Origin: Rhodopseudomonas palustris HaA2
GTDB lineage: Bacteria; Pseudomonadota; Alphaproteobacteria; Rhizobiales; Xanthobacteraceae
Direction: 5' to 3'
Assembly: GCF_000013365.1 (NCBI RefSeq)
Contig: NC_007778.1
Location: 1,860,001-1,924,000 of the forward strand
Length of the DNA: 64,000 nucleotides
This document shows positions 27,537-35,834 of this stretch, piece after piece. The notes below the pieces were generated by a model. It ran no database searches. It was not told the origin of the DNA and was given only the letters and a program-made list of their open reading frames with translations. The first letter of the stretch is position 1; each line of letters begins with the position of its first letter. A program made the position numbers and the translations under genes.

Positions 27537-28454
27537 CTACTCGGGAAAGGCCGCGCCCGATCGCAATGCTGAAGTGCGATCATCTCCGGTCTCGCCTGCC
27601 AGATCGCGCGCGGCGCGTACCAGCGCGCCGTCGGCTCGGCGCAGCTCTGCCAAAATCGAGAAGTGATTGTGCCCCGCGATCGGCAGCAGCCGCCCCGGCG
27701 CGCCCGCGGCGCAGCGACGCTCGTAGAAGTTGATGGAATCCAGCACCAGCGTCGGCAGTTCATGATCGCCATAGGCGAGGTCGAGACGCTTGTCGATCAC
27801 CGGCAGTCGCAGCGGCGACAGCGTTTCGATCTCGGCATCGGTCAGTTTGAGCGCATCGTTCAGGCCGGTGTCGCGGAGCGGCGCCAGATCGAACACGCCG
27901 GAGATCGAAAGCCCGGCCGCGACCAGCGGATGGTCGAGCGTCATCGCCACGAGATGGCCGCCGGCCGACCAGCCCGAGGTGATCATCGGACCGGCGACGC
28001 CATGGTCCGGCGCATGCGCGGCGAGCCAGTCCAGCGCCTGCCGCACCTCGTCGACGATTTCGGTGAGCGATACTTCGGGCGCCAGCGAATAGCCGGGGAT
28101 CGCCATCGACCAGCCATGCGCCGCGACGCCTTCGACCATCATGGCGAACAGTTCGCGCGAATTCTTCTGCCAGTAGCCGCCGTGCAGGAACAGCAGGCAG
28201 GGCGCATCCGGGTCGGCCGCCGGATAGAGGTCGATCTTGTTGTTCGTGCGAGGACCATAAGGCAGGTCGAGCACTGACCGCAGCGTCGCGCGCGCCTGCG
28301 CAGAGGCCACGTTCCGTTCGGCGATCAAGGCCGGGCTGTCGGCGACCGCGGTGTTGTTGTCGTAGGCGGCGTCGCGCTCGCTCCGGGAGAGCCGTGCCCA
28401 GTCATCTCTCGGATCGGCAGGTCGGTTCGCCGAAGGTGCGTTTGGGTGAGCCAT
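27537..28454 (-). CDS. Alpha/beta hydrolase with HGGYW motif (kynurenine formamidase-like)
   Basis: The 305-residue protein has the oxyanion motif LFLHGGYW and the nucleophile elbow GWSAGG, with a downstream DxxV segment and His in AGHNHF that can complete a Ser-Asp-His triad. The HGGxW signature is shared with eukaryotic-type kynurenine formamidases and related esterases. It follows marR by two bases at the end of the long minus-strand array whose first gene encodes 6-hydroxynicotinate reductase. An amide or ester hydrolysis step in the same catabolic programme is possible. The ATG at 28454 is preferred; the frame is open further upstream but through marR. Confidence 0.8.
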   Translation of the reverse strand: MAHPNAPSANRPADPRDDWARLSRSERDAAYDNNTAVADSPALIAERNVASAQARATLRSVLDLPYGPRTNNKIDLYPAADPDAPCLLFLHGGYWQKNSRELFAMMVEGVAAHGWSMAIPGYSLAPEVSLTEIVDEVRQALDWLAAHAPDHGVAGPMITSGWSAGGHLVAMTLDHPLVAAGLSISGVFDLAPLRDTGLNDALKLTDAEIETLSPLRLPVIDKRLDLAYGDHELPTLVLDSINFYERRCAAGAPGRLLPIAGHNHFSILAELRRADGALVRAARDLAGETGDDRTSALRSGAAFPE

Positions 28455-28456
28455 GG

Positions 28457-28963
28457 CTATTTCAATCGTTCGAGCAGGCTGAGGAACAGCGTGCGCTCCT
28501 CCTTCGCCAATGGTGACAGCGTGGCCTTGGTGATCTCGTGCGCCACTGGAATCGATCGCTCGGCCAGGGCCGCACCTTCGGGCGTCAACGCCACGAGCAG
28601 GCGGCGTCCGTCTTCCGGATCCGGGCTGGTCTCCAGCAATCCGCGCTTCACCAGGCGCTCGACCACGCCCTTGATGGTGGCGGCATCCATCGCCGTGTGC
28701 CGGCCGAGCAGGTTCTGCGAGCACGGCCCGAGTTCGAGCAGCTTCGACAAGGCGGCCCACTGAGTCATCGTCAGATCCTCGCCCATGCGCCCCACGAAGA
28801 TGGTGGCATGACGCTGCAGCACCTGACGCAGCACGAAACCGACCTGGGCGTCGAGCAGATAGTGCGATGTGGACTTGCTCTTGCCGCGCCGCTTGTCCGT
28901 TACTTTCTTCTTACTCAACTCATGGCCCCGCTGCCCGTCCTGGTCACACCGCGAGATAAGCAT
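28457..28963 (-). CDS. MarR-family transcriptional regulator
   Basis: The 168-residue protein has a Lys/Arg-rich N-terminal tail and a MarR winged helix: TMTQWAALSKLLELGPCSQNLLGRHTA, then helix ATIKGVVERLVKRGLL and the wing DPEDGRRLLVALT. MarR proteins usually repress catabolic or efflux operons and respond to small aromatic acids. It overlaps the end of the ABC ATPase gene by 20 bases. The start is uncertain: a TTG at 28918 preceded by GGGG is an alternative. Because NicR, which controls nicotinate genes in Pseudomonas putida, is also a MarR protein, this regulator is a candidate for the shared operator seen at 37382, 37490 and 41813. Confidence 0.85.
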   Translation of the reverse strand: MLISRCDQDGQRGHELSKKKVTDKRRGKSKSTSHYLLDAQVGFVLRQVLQRHATIFVGRMGEDLTMTQWAALSKLLELGPCSQNLLGRHTAMDAATIKGVVERLVKRGLLETSPDPEDGRRLLVALTPEGAALAERSIPVAHEITKATLSPLAKEERTLFLSLLERLK

Positions 28964-29648
28964 CCCGGATTTCGGGGTGCGCCTCGAGTTCGTCGATGGT
29001 GCCGGAGAATCGAATTCGTCCCTTCTCGATAATATAGGCGCGATCGCAGATCAGCTTGGCAAAATGCAGATTCTGCTCGGAAATGACGATGCTGAGCCCT
29101 TCGCGCTTCATCGCCAGAATGGCGTCGGCCATCTGCTCGACGATCTTGGGCGCGAGCCCTTCGGAGGGTTCGTCCAGCAGCACGAGCGAGGGGTTTCCCA
29201 TCAGCGTGCGGCCGATACTGAGCATCTGCTGTTCGCCGCCGCTCATGTCGCCGCCGAGCCGCTTGCGCATTTCGCCGAGATTGGGAAACAGCGTGTAGAT
29301 CCGCTCCGGCGTCCAGGCGGCGACGCCGGGGCGGGCTTTCTGGCGGCCGACTTCGAAATTCTCCTCGACGCTCAGTTCGGTGAAGATCCGCCGGTCTTCC
29401 GGCACATAGCCGAGCCCGCGCCGCACGATCTCGTAGGACGGCAGCCGCGAGACGTCCTCACCTTCGAACGTCACTTTTCCCTCACGACGGGACACCAGCC
29501 CCACCACTGATCGGAAGGTCGTGCTCTTGCCGGCGCCGTTGCGCCCGAGCATGGCGACGACCTCGCCCTCGCCGACCGCGAAGCCGACGTCGAACAGGAT
29601 GTGGGCGGGCCCGTAGAAACTGTTCAGCTCAGAGACTTCGAGCTTCAT
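28944..29648 (-). CDS. Branched-chain-amino-acid-type ABC transporter ATPase (LivF-like)
   Basis: This 234-residue ATP-binding protein has Walker A GRNGAGKS, signature MSGGEQQ and Walker B LVLLDEP followed by SEGLAP, the latter typical of LivF. It pairs with the LivG-like ATPase whose stop overlaps its start codon (ATGA). It supplies ATP hydrolysis for the fused LivHM-type permease. HAAT-family systems also import aromatic and heterocyclic carboxylates, so the nearby nicotinate genes suggest such a substrate. Confidence 0.93.
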   Translation of the reverse strand: MKLEVSELNSFYGPAHILFDVGFAVGEGEVVAMLGRNGAGKSTTFRSVVGLVSRREGKVTFEGEDVSRLPSYEIVRRGLGYVPEDRRIFTELSVEENFEVGRQKARPGVAAWTPERIYTLFPNLGEMRKRLGGDMSGGEQQMLSIGRTLMGNPSLVLLDEPSEGLAPKIVEQMADAILAMKREGLSIVISEQNLHFAKLICDRAYIIEKGRIRFSGTIDELEAHPEIRDAYLAV

Positions 29649-30427
29649 TGCACGGCCTCCTTGCGATGCTTGGGATCGTAGAGCAGGCCGTCGCCGAGAT
29701 AGATCGCCTGCACGTGCGGATCGTTGCGGACCTGCTGCGGCGTGCCGCGCGCGACCAATTGCCCACGGTTCAGCACCATCACCTCGTCGGCGTGCTCGAA
29801 CACCACATCCATGTCGTGCTCGGTGAACAACACGCCGATGTCCTTGTCGCGGGCGATGCCGGCGGTGAGGCGCATCAGCTCGACGCGCTCTTTCGGCGCC
29901 ATGCCGGCGGTCGGTTCGTCCATCAGCAGCAGCCGCGGCTGGTTGGCGAGCGCCACGGCCAGCTCGAGCCGCTTCAGATCGCCGTATGCGAGTTCGCCGC
30001 ACGGCCGCTCGGCCTGCTCCTGCATTCCGACGAGGGCGAGGAGTTCGTTCGCTTCGTCGCGATGGCTCGCACCCGCATAGCCGACCATCGACCACAGCCG
30101 GCGGTGAAACGACAGCAGCGCGACCTGAATATTCTCGCGCACCGTCATCGACGAGAAGGTCGCAGTGATCTGGAAGGTGCGGCCGACGCCGCGCCGCCAC
30201 ACCGTGCGGGGCGGCAGGCCGACGATCTCCTCGCCGGCGAGCTTGATCGAGCCCACATCGGGCCGGATCTGGCCGTTGAGCATGTTGAAGCAGGTGCTCT
30301 TGCCGGCGCCGTTGGGGCCGATCAGCGCCAGGATTTCGCCGGGGCGCACGGCGAAGCTGACGTCGCGCACGGCATGAACTCCGGCGTAGGACTTCACCAG
30401 TCCTTTGACTTCGAGCAACGCGGTCAT
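29645..30427 (-). CDS. Branched-chain-amino-acid-type ABC transporter ATPase (LivG-like)
   Basis: This 260-residue ATP-binding protein has Walker A GPNGAGKST, the LivG-type RTFQ segment (GVGRTFQITATF) and Walker B LLLMDEPTAGMAP. The usual LSGG signature is replaced by LAYGDLKRLELA, as is common in LivG-like ATPases of this class. It overlaps both the permease stop upstream and the LivF-like start downstream. The ATG at 30427 is chosen; the open frame upstream lies within the permease gene. Confidence 0.93.
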   Translation of the reverse strand: MTALLEVKGLVKSYAGVHAVRDVSFAVRPGEILALIGPNGAGKSTCFNMLNGQIRPDVGSIKLAGEEIVGLPPRTVWRRGVGRTFQITATFSSMTVRENIQVALLSFHRRLWSMVGYAGASHRDEANELLALVGMQEQAERPCGELAYGDLKRLELAVALANQPRLLLMDEPTAGMAPKERVELMRLTAGIARDKDIGVLFTEHDMDVVFEHADEVMVLNRGQLVARGTPQQVRNDPHVQAIYLGDGLLYDPKHRKEAVQ

Positions 30428-32337
30428 TCGGCGGCCTCCATCTTGGCGATCCCGAGCGCGTCGGATTTGCCGGCCGGCTTCGGCCCGGCGCCGTTCGGCG
30501 CCGGCGGCCGGCGATGCCGCCAATCCTCGATGAAACCGACGATGCCCTTGGGCGCAGCCACCACCAGCAGCACGATGATCGCGCCGAGCACGAGCTTGGA
30601 GAGGTCGGTCTGGCTCATCAGCCAGATCGCCAGCGCCTTGTAGACGATCGCGCCGACCACCGCGCCCGACACCGTTTCGATGCCGCCGAGCAGCACCATC
30701 ACCAATCCGTCGACCGAGATCGGGATCGCCAGCGATTCCGGAAACACCGAGCCCTTGAGGAAGGCGAACAGCGCGCCGGCGACGCCGGCGAAGGTGCCGG
30801 CGACGATCAGCGCGGCCCACTGCACCGACTTGCGGTCGATGCCGATCGCCTCCGAGCGCAGCGTATTGTCGCGCGTCGCCCGCAGACCGAAGCCGAACGG
30901 CGAGAACACCAGCATCCGCAGCAGTGCGACGCCCGCGACGACCACGCCGAGCGTGAGCCAGAAGAAGCCTTGCGGGGTCGACGCCCAGGCCGAGGGCCAG
31001 ATCCCGAGAATGCCGTTGTCGCCGCCGGTCACCTCGACCCACTGGAACGCGATCGACCAGATGATCTGGGCGAAGGCCAGCGTCAGCATGGCGAAATACA
31101 CACCCGACAGCCGCACGCAGAACCAGCCCGACACCACCGCGCCGAGCAGGCCGAACAACGGGCCGACGAGCAGCGCGACCTCCATCGGGGCGCCGAGAAA
31201 CTTGACGGCGAACGCCGCGCCATAGGCGCCGAGGCCGAAAAACGCCGCGTGGCCGAACGATGCCAACCCGCCCACTGTCATCATGAAGTGCAGGCTGGCG
31301 GCGAACAGCACGAACACCAGGATCTCCGCGCCGACGCTCAACAGATAGTTGCCGGCGACCAAGGGCAGGCAGGCCGCGATGACGACGACGACCGCGGCGC
31401 CGATGCGCTCCCATTGCGACAGCGGCTTCCAGGGCCGGAACGAGATCCCGGCGCTGGCGCGGGCGCCGCGTTCGGCCTTGCCGAGCAGTCCGTAGGGCCG
31501 CACCACCAGCACCACCGCCATCACCAGGAACACGGCGATCAGCGAGATCTTCGGCAGCACCAGAATGCCGAGCGCGTTCAATTCCGACACCAGAACCGCG
31601 GCGATGAAGGCGCCGGTGACCGAGCCGAGCCCGCCGATCACCACCACCACGAACACCTCGACGATGATCGACAGGTCCATGTAGTGGGTCACGGTGGTGC
31701 GCGGGATCTGCAGCGCGCCGCCGAGCGCGGCGAGGAAGCAGCCGAGTGCGAACACGCTGGTGAACAGCCACTTCTGATTGACGCCGAGGCAGGCGACCAT
31801 GTCGCGGTCCTGTGTCGCGGCGCGCACCAGCACGCCCCAGCGGGTGCGGTGGAACAACAGCCACAATGCGCCGAGTACGACCGGACCGAGCACGATCAGC
31901 AGGATGTCGTAGGTCGGCACCAGGCGTCCGAACAGGCTGAAGGCGCCGGCGAAGCCGGGCGCGCGCGGCCCCATCAGATCGTCGGCGCCCCAGATCAGCA
32001 CCACGATGTCCTGTACCATCAGCGTCACGCCGAAGGTGGCGAGCAATTGGAACAGCTCGGGCGCGTGATAGATGCGGCGCAGCAGCACCATCTCCATCAG
32101 CGCGCCGAGCACCGCCACGATCAGGCTGGCGGCGAGCAGTCCGCCCCAGAAGCCGAGCGGGCCGGAAAAGCGGTCGGTCAGCGTGAAGGCGACATAGGCG
32201 CCGAGCATGTAGAACGCGCCGTGCGCGAAGTTCACGATGCGCGTGACGCCGAAGATGATCGAGAGCCCGGATGCGACCAGGAACAGCGACGCGGCGCTGG
32301 CGAGACCGCTGAGGGCCTGGACCAATATCAGTTCCAC
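30424..32337 (-). CDS. Fused LivH-LivM-type ABC permease
   Basis: The 637-residue protein joins two permeases that are usually separate. Residues about 1-290 match LivH (ASGLSIIFGVTRIVNFAHGAFYMLGAY; GLGSVTGAFIAA), a short linker rich in charged residues follows near residue 295-310, and residues about 315-610 match LivM (TVGGLASFGHAAFFGLGAYGAA; GIETVSGAVVGAIVYK). Some fifteen membrane segments are predicted by eye. It would form the whole channel in one chain, working with the LivG- and LivF-like ATPases encoded next and the binding protein encoded before it. Confidence 0.92.
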   Translation of the reverse strand: MELILVQALSGLASAASLFLVASGLSIIFGVTRIVNFAHGAFYMLGAYVAFTLTDRFSGPLGFWGGLLAASLIVAVLGALMEMVLLRRIYHAPELFQLLATFGVTLMVQDIVVLIWGADDLMGPRAPGFAGAFSLFGRLVPTYDILLIVLGPVVLGALWLLFHRTRWGVLVRAATQDRDMVACLGVNQKWLFTSVFALGCFLAALGGALQIPRTTVTHYMDLSIIVEVFVVVVIGGLGSVTGAFIAAVLVSELNALGILVLPKISLIAVFLVMAVVLVVRPYGLLGKAERGARASAGISFRPWKPLSQWERIGAAVVVVIAACLPLVAGNYLLSVGAEILVFVLFAASLHFMMTVGGLASFGHAAFFGLGAYGAAFAVKFLGAPMEVALLVGPLFGLLGAVVSGWFCVRLSGVYFAMLTLAFAQIIWSIAFQWVEVTGGDNGILGIWPSAWASTPQGFFWLTLGVVVAGVALLRMLVFSPFGFGLRATRDNTLRSEAIGIDRKSVQWAALIVAGTFAGVAGALFAFLKGSVFPESLAIPISVDGLVMVLLGGIETVSGAVVGAIVYKALAIWLMSQTDLSKLVLGAIIVLLVVAAPKGIVGFIEDWRHRRPPAPNGAGPKPAGKSDALGIAKMEAAE

Positions 32338-32380
32338 GGCGACGCCTTTCGTGCTGGAGGAGGAGCGGGTTGGGTCTGGT

Positions 32381-32406
32381 GTCCGCCGCTGATGTCAGCG
32401 GCGGAC
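32381..32406 (-). terminator. Hairpin between binding-protein and permease genes
   Basis: GTCCGCCGCTGA at 32381-32392 pairs perfectly with 32395-32406 in the 120-bp gap after the binding-protein gene. No T-tract follows. It probably stabilises the upstream message or attenuates permease expression, as at 20402. Confidence 0.65.
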
Positions 32407-32457
32407 GTTCGCAAGAGAGGAAGCAGCCGTGCGGGCGGCCTCATGCCGCCCCGGGCC

Positions 32458-33654
32458 TCAGTTCGCCGGACGCAGCTTGGCGGCCTCGGCCTCGGGCGGT
32501 AGATAGTCGGCGCCCTTCTTGAACTTGATGTCGGTCATGATGCCCTTGCCGTCCTTCTGCGTGGTCTTGCCGACATAGGCGCCCATCGTCGACTGATGAT
32601 CGCCGGCGCGGTAGACGACCGCGCCGAACGGGGTGTCGACCTTCAGGTTCTTCATCGCCTTGACCAGGCCGTCGGTGGAGTGATCGTCGGTGGCGGTCAG
32701 CACGGCGGCGATGGTCTTCACGGTGGCGTAGCCGACCACCGAGCCGAGCCGCGGATAGTCCTTGTTGAGCTGTTGGTAAGCGTCGAGGAAAGCCTGATGC
32801 TCCGGCGTGCTGATCGCGTACCAGGGATAGCCGGTGACGATCCAGCCCTCCGGCGTTTCGGTCTTCAGCGGGTCGAGATATTCCGGCTCGCCGGTGAGAT
32901 AGCTCACCACCGCGCGATCCTTGAACACGCCGCGGGTATTGCCCTCGCGCACCAGCTTGACCAGGTCGCCGGCGAAGGTGGCGTTGAGGATGGCGTCGGG
33001 CTTGGCGGCGTCGATCGCCTGCAGCACCGGGCCGGCGTCGATCTTGTTCAGCGGCGGCCATTGCTCGGCGACGAACTCGACGTCGGGACGCTTCTTGCTG
33101 AGAATCTCCTTGAACGCGGCGACGAACGACTGGCCGAATTCGTAGTTGGGCGCAATCGTCGCCCACTTCTTGGCCGGCAGCTTGGCGGCTTCCTCCGCCA
33201 GCATCGAGGCCTGCATATAGTTCGATGTGCGCAGCCGGAAAGTATAGTCGTTGCCCTTCGACCAGACGATGGCGTCGGTCAGCGGCTCGGCGGCGACGTA
33301 GAGCACCTTCTTCTGCTTGGCGAAGTCGGACAGCGCCAGGCCGATATTCGACAGGAAGCCGCCGGCGATCATCACCACGCCGTCGCGCGACACCAGCTCG
33401 TTGGCGGCGGTCAGCGCGTCGCCCGGCTTGCCGCCGTCGTCCTTGGTGATGACGACGAGCTTCTTGCCCTTGATGCCGCCGGCATCGTTGATCTGCTTCA
33501 GCGCCAGTTCCATGCCCTTGCGGTATGGCTCGGTGAAGCCGGGGAGTGCCGAATAGGAGTTGATCTCTCCCACCTTGATCTCGCCTTGCTGCGCATAGGC
33601 AGCGCCGGAGGCGAAAAGCAGTGCCGTCAAAGCCAGTCGTGCGACGTGTTTCAT
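32458..33654 (-). CDS. Branched-chain-amino-acid-type ABC transporter substrate-binding protein (LivK-like)
   Basis: This 398-residue periplasmic protein has a signal peptide (MKHVARLALTALLFASGAAYA, residues 1-21) and the type I periplasmic binding fold (IKVGEINSYSALPG; GMELALKQINDAGGIKGKKL; IAPNYEFGQSFV). Homologues bind amino acids, amides, urea or aromatic acids. Its gene lies 101 bases after the DUF1185 pair in the same direction as the 6-hydroxynicotinate reductase gene, so nicotinate, a hydroxylated derivative or a ring-cleavage product are candidate ligands. The start is fixed by the signal peptide. Confidence 0.92.
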   Translation of the reverse strand: MKHVARLALTALLFASGAAYAQQGEIKVGEINSYSALPGFTEPYRKGMELALKQINDAGGIKGKKLVVITKDDGGKPGDALTAANELVSRDGVVMIAGGFLSNIGLALSDFAKQKKVLYVAAEPLTDAIVWSKGNDYTFRLRTSNYMQASMLAEEAAKLPAKKWATIAPNYEFGQSFVAAFKEILSKKRPDVEFVAEQWPPLNKIDAGPVLQAIDAAKPDAILNATFAGDLVKLVREGNTRGVFKDRAVVSYLTGEPEYLDPLKTETPEGWIVTGYPWYAISTPEHQAFLDAYQQLNKDYPRLGSVVGYATVKTIAAVLTATDDHSTDGLVKAMKNLKVDTPFGAVVYRAGDHQSTMGAYVGKTTQKDGKGIMTDIKFKKGADYLPPEAEAAKLRPAN

Positions 33655-33755
33655 ACGCTCATGCCCTCTGTTTGAACCAACCTCAGCCACTCGTCGTCTA
33701 GATCCGTCGTCTTCACGCGAAGCGGTCGCCACTTCGCTCGAAAACGCAGTTTCTT

Positions 33756-34340
33756 TCAGCGCAATCCGTCTTCGCCCTTGATCTCGGCGGTCGTCAGTCC
33801 GCCGACGCGCGGCAGCGGTCGGCCGGAATCCGTGATGGCCACCGCCACCACGATCTCGTTGGCGCGCGGCGCATCCGCCACGCTCACCTGCATGCCGTCG
33901 AAATGGCTGCGGACGAAGGCCGCGTCCTTGTGCCCGAGCGGAATGTCCAGCTCGGCGCCGAGGCCGCCGCGTCGCTTCGACGAGGGGATCAGCGCCGCGC
34001 CCTTGCCCAGCACCTTGCGGACCGGCGCGCCCATTTTCGGGTGCAGCAAGGCTGCGGCGTGTTCGAGCTCGCCGTTCTCGCCGACCAGCGCGGCCTTGCC
34101 GTAGCTTTCGGCCTTGCCGCCGTCGATGCCGAGCGCGTCCACCGCCTTCTGCGCGAGCAACTCGCCGAGTTCTTCCCCGATCGCGATCAGCTCCGAGAGG
34201 TCCTCGACATAACGGCCGGCGAACGGATTTTCGATCACCGCGACCGCCGCCGCGCGCCGCGTCGGCGGCGTCACGGAACGTCCCATCTCCGTCAGCGTCT
34301 CTTCCACGACGACGACGATCTTGCGGATTTTCGCGCTCAT
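33756..34340 (-). CDS. DUF1185 ('amino acid synthesis') family protein, copy 2
   Basis: This 194-residue protein of PF06684 is a tandem paralogue of the next entry. Both share VIENPFAGRYV near the N-terminus, a central GKxAxVGxxGELEH block, RSHFDxMxV and the C-terminal end VGGLxxAEIKGEDGLR. The family name does not reflect a proven reaction; structures exist but the biochemical role is unknown to me. Its ATG overlaps the stop of copy 1. The two proteins probably form a complex or act on related substrates in the nicotinate pathway. Confidence 0.85.
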   Translation of the reverse strand: MSAKIRKIVVVVEETLTEMGRSVTPPTRRAAAVAVIENPFAGRYVEDLSELIAIGEELGELLAQKAVDALGIDGGKAESYGKAALVGENGELEHAAALLHPKMGAPVRKVLGKGAALIPSSKRRGGLGAELDIPLGHKDAAFVRSHFDGMQVSVADAPRANEIVVAVAITDSGRPLPRVGGLTTAEIKGEDGLR

Positions 34341-34921
34341 CGCAGCCCGTCCTCGCCCTTGATCTCCGCCGCGGCGAGTCCGCCGACGCGGGCGTGGACC
34401 CGCGGACCGGAGCTCATCACCAGCACCAGCGCGATCTCGTCGGCCTTGGGGCCGTCCGGCACGCCGACTTCCATCGCGTCGAAATGGCTGCGCACGTAGG
34501 AGGCGTTGACATGGGTCACCGGCACGTCGAGCCGTGTGCCCGGTCCGCCGACCTTCTTGGTCGATGGCACGATCGCCTTGGCGTCGCCGAGGATCTCGCG
34601 CATCGCGTAGCCGCCCGGGACGTGCCAGAGCGCGCCGTGCTCCAGTTCGCCGGCGGCGCCGACGATGGCGCCTTTGCCGTAGCCGTCGATGGATTTCGCG
34701 TCGCCGCCGAGCGCCTGCAGCAACTCGCCTGCGAGCGCCACGCCGAGCGGGGTCAGATCATCCATGAACCCGGCGATGTCCTGCACATAGCGGCCGGCGA
34801 ACGGGTTCTCGATCACCGCGATGATCGCGCCGCGCTTGCGCGGGGTGGCCGCCACCGGGCCGCCCTCGTGGAAGATCTCCTCGGTGATCAGGAGCTTCTT
34901 GCGGATTTTGACCTCAGGCAT
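34337..34921 (-). CDS. DUF1185 ('amino acid synthesis') family protein, copy 1
   Basis: This 194-residue protein has the same length and order of conserved blocks as copy 2, with clear sequence divergence between them. The ATG at 34921 is chosen because the conserved sequence begins there (MPEVKIRKKLLITEE) and because it overlaps the end of the UPF0280 gene by eight bases. The frame is open for 30 more codons upstream. Position between the UPF0280 and transporter genes of the putative nicotinate array suggests a role in metabolism of tetrahydro-6-oxonicotinate or later open-chain acids, but no reaction can be assigned. Confidence 0.85.
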   Translation of the reverse strand: MPEVKIRKKLLITEEIFHEGGPVAATPRKRGAIIAVIENPFAGRYVQDIAGFMDDLTPLGVALAGELLQALGGDAKSIDGYGKGAIVGAAGELEHGALWHVPGGYAMREILGDAKAIVPSTKKVGGPGTRLDVPVTHVNASYVRSHFDAMEVGVPDGPKADEIALVLVMSSGPRVHARVGGLAAAEIKGEDGLR

Positions 34922-35831
34922 CGGGTTGCTCTTGTTGTGGTTCGAAGGAAAGGAACGCCGCTGTGTCGCCGACGCTGGCGGTCTCGCCCTGCAAATGCAG
35001 GGCCGCGGCACAGATCAGTCCGCGCGACAGCAGCGCGCGTGCCACCGTCACGCCTGCAACCAGCGCTGCGTCGCGCTCGGCCGGGCCGAGGCGTGGCACA
35101 TGCCGGGTGACCTGCAGTGTACCCAGATCGCTGTCCGGTTGAAGCTCGTTGGCGGCTTCACGAACAATACCGCGATGGCCGGGCAGGTCGACCGCGTTGG
35201 CGACCACGGTCGCGGCAGCGTCAGCCATCGCGGCGGTGGGCGCGAGGATGGTCACCGCGTCGGCGATGCCGAGCGAGAAGCTGCGCCCGTGCCAGCCGCT
35301 GGTCGCCACGCCGCGCACCGGGCTGCTGGCATCGATCTCGGCGCGGCCGATCAGGCGCGGCTGGTCCGGGCGGTCGATCAACCCGACGGTGAAGCTTGCA
35401 TCCTGCGCCAGATGCACCGCGATATCGCCGCCATTGTTGACATAGGCGCGGGTGATGCCGGGGCAGACCAGCGCTTTCAGGATCTCGTCCGCGACCGCGC
35501 CCGCCACCGCCGCCATCGGCGTGATGAAAACTTCATCGGCGAACGGTGCCACCGCATCGGCCATGCGCTGTGCGACCGGGTGGGCCAGTGGCAGCGCGTC
35601 GCGTCCGGCGGGCTTTCGCAGCGCAGGCAGTTCGGCGCACAGCGCATCCAGCAGGCCGGCGAAGCGCTGCGCGGCGGCGGCATAAGCGTGCCGGACGGCG
35701 CGCGGGTCGCCGGTCGCCTCGATGATCAGGTCGATCGGGCCGTCCTGTAAGTGCAAGCGCCGGCCGTCCGCCAGCATCGCCGCCTGCGCTGCGCGTCCTC
35801 GGGTCGGGGTGAGGAGGTGCGGGGCGGCCAT
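34914..35831 (-). CDS. UPF0280 family protein (ApbE-like fold)
   Basis: This 305-residue protein resembles COG2122/UPF0280, which belongs to the same fold group as the FMN transferase ApbE. Visible blocks are ITPMAAVAGAVADEIL, AYVNNGGDIAVHL (similar to the N-x-GGD segment of ApbE) and SGWHGRSFSLGIADAVT. It starts three bases after the 6-hydroxynicotinate reductase gene ends. As I recall, the Eubacterium barkeri reductase carries covalently bound flavin, so a flavin-transfer or maturation role for this protein is a specific hypothesis. No biochemical function is known to me for UPF0280 itself. Confidence 0.85.
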   Translation of the reverse strand: MAAPHLLTPTRGRAAQAAMLADGRRLHLQDGPIDLIIEATGDPRAVRHAYAAAAQRFAGLLDALCAELPALRKPAGRDALPLAHPVAQRMADAVAPFADEVFITPMAAVAGAVADEILKALVCPGITRAYVNNGGDIAVHLAQDASFTVGLIDRPDQPRLIGRAEIDASSPVRGVATSGWHGRSFSLGIADAVTILAPTAAMADAAATVVANAVDLPGHRGIVREAANELQPDSDLGTLQVTRHVPRLGPAERDAALVAGVTVARALLSRGLICAAALHLQGETASVGDTAAFLSFEPQQEQPDA

Positions 35832-35834
35832 CGA

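Noticed and set aside
29645-31864. 739-residue apparent permease-ATPase fusion
   Set aside because: The upstream part is an out-of-frame reading of the LivHM-type permease; the real ATPase starts at 30427.
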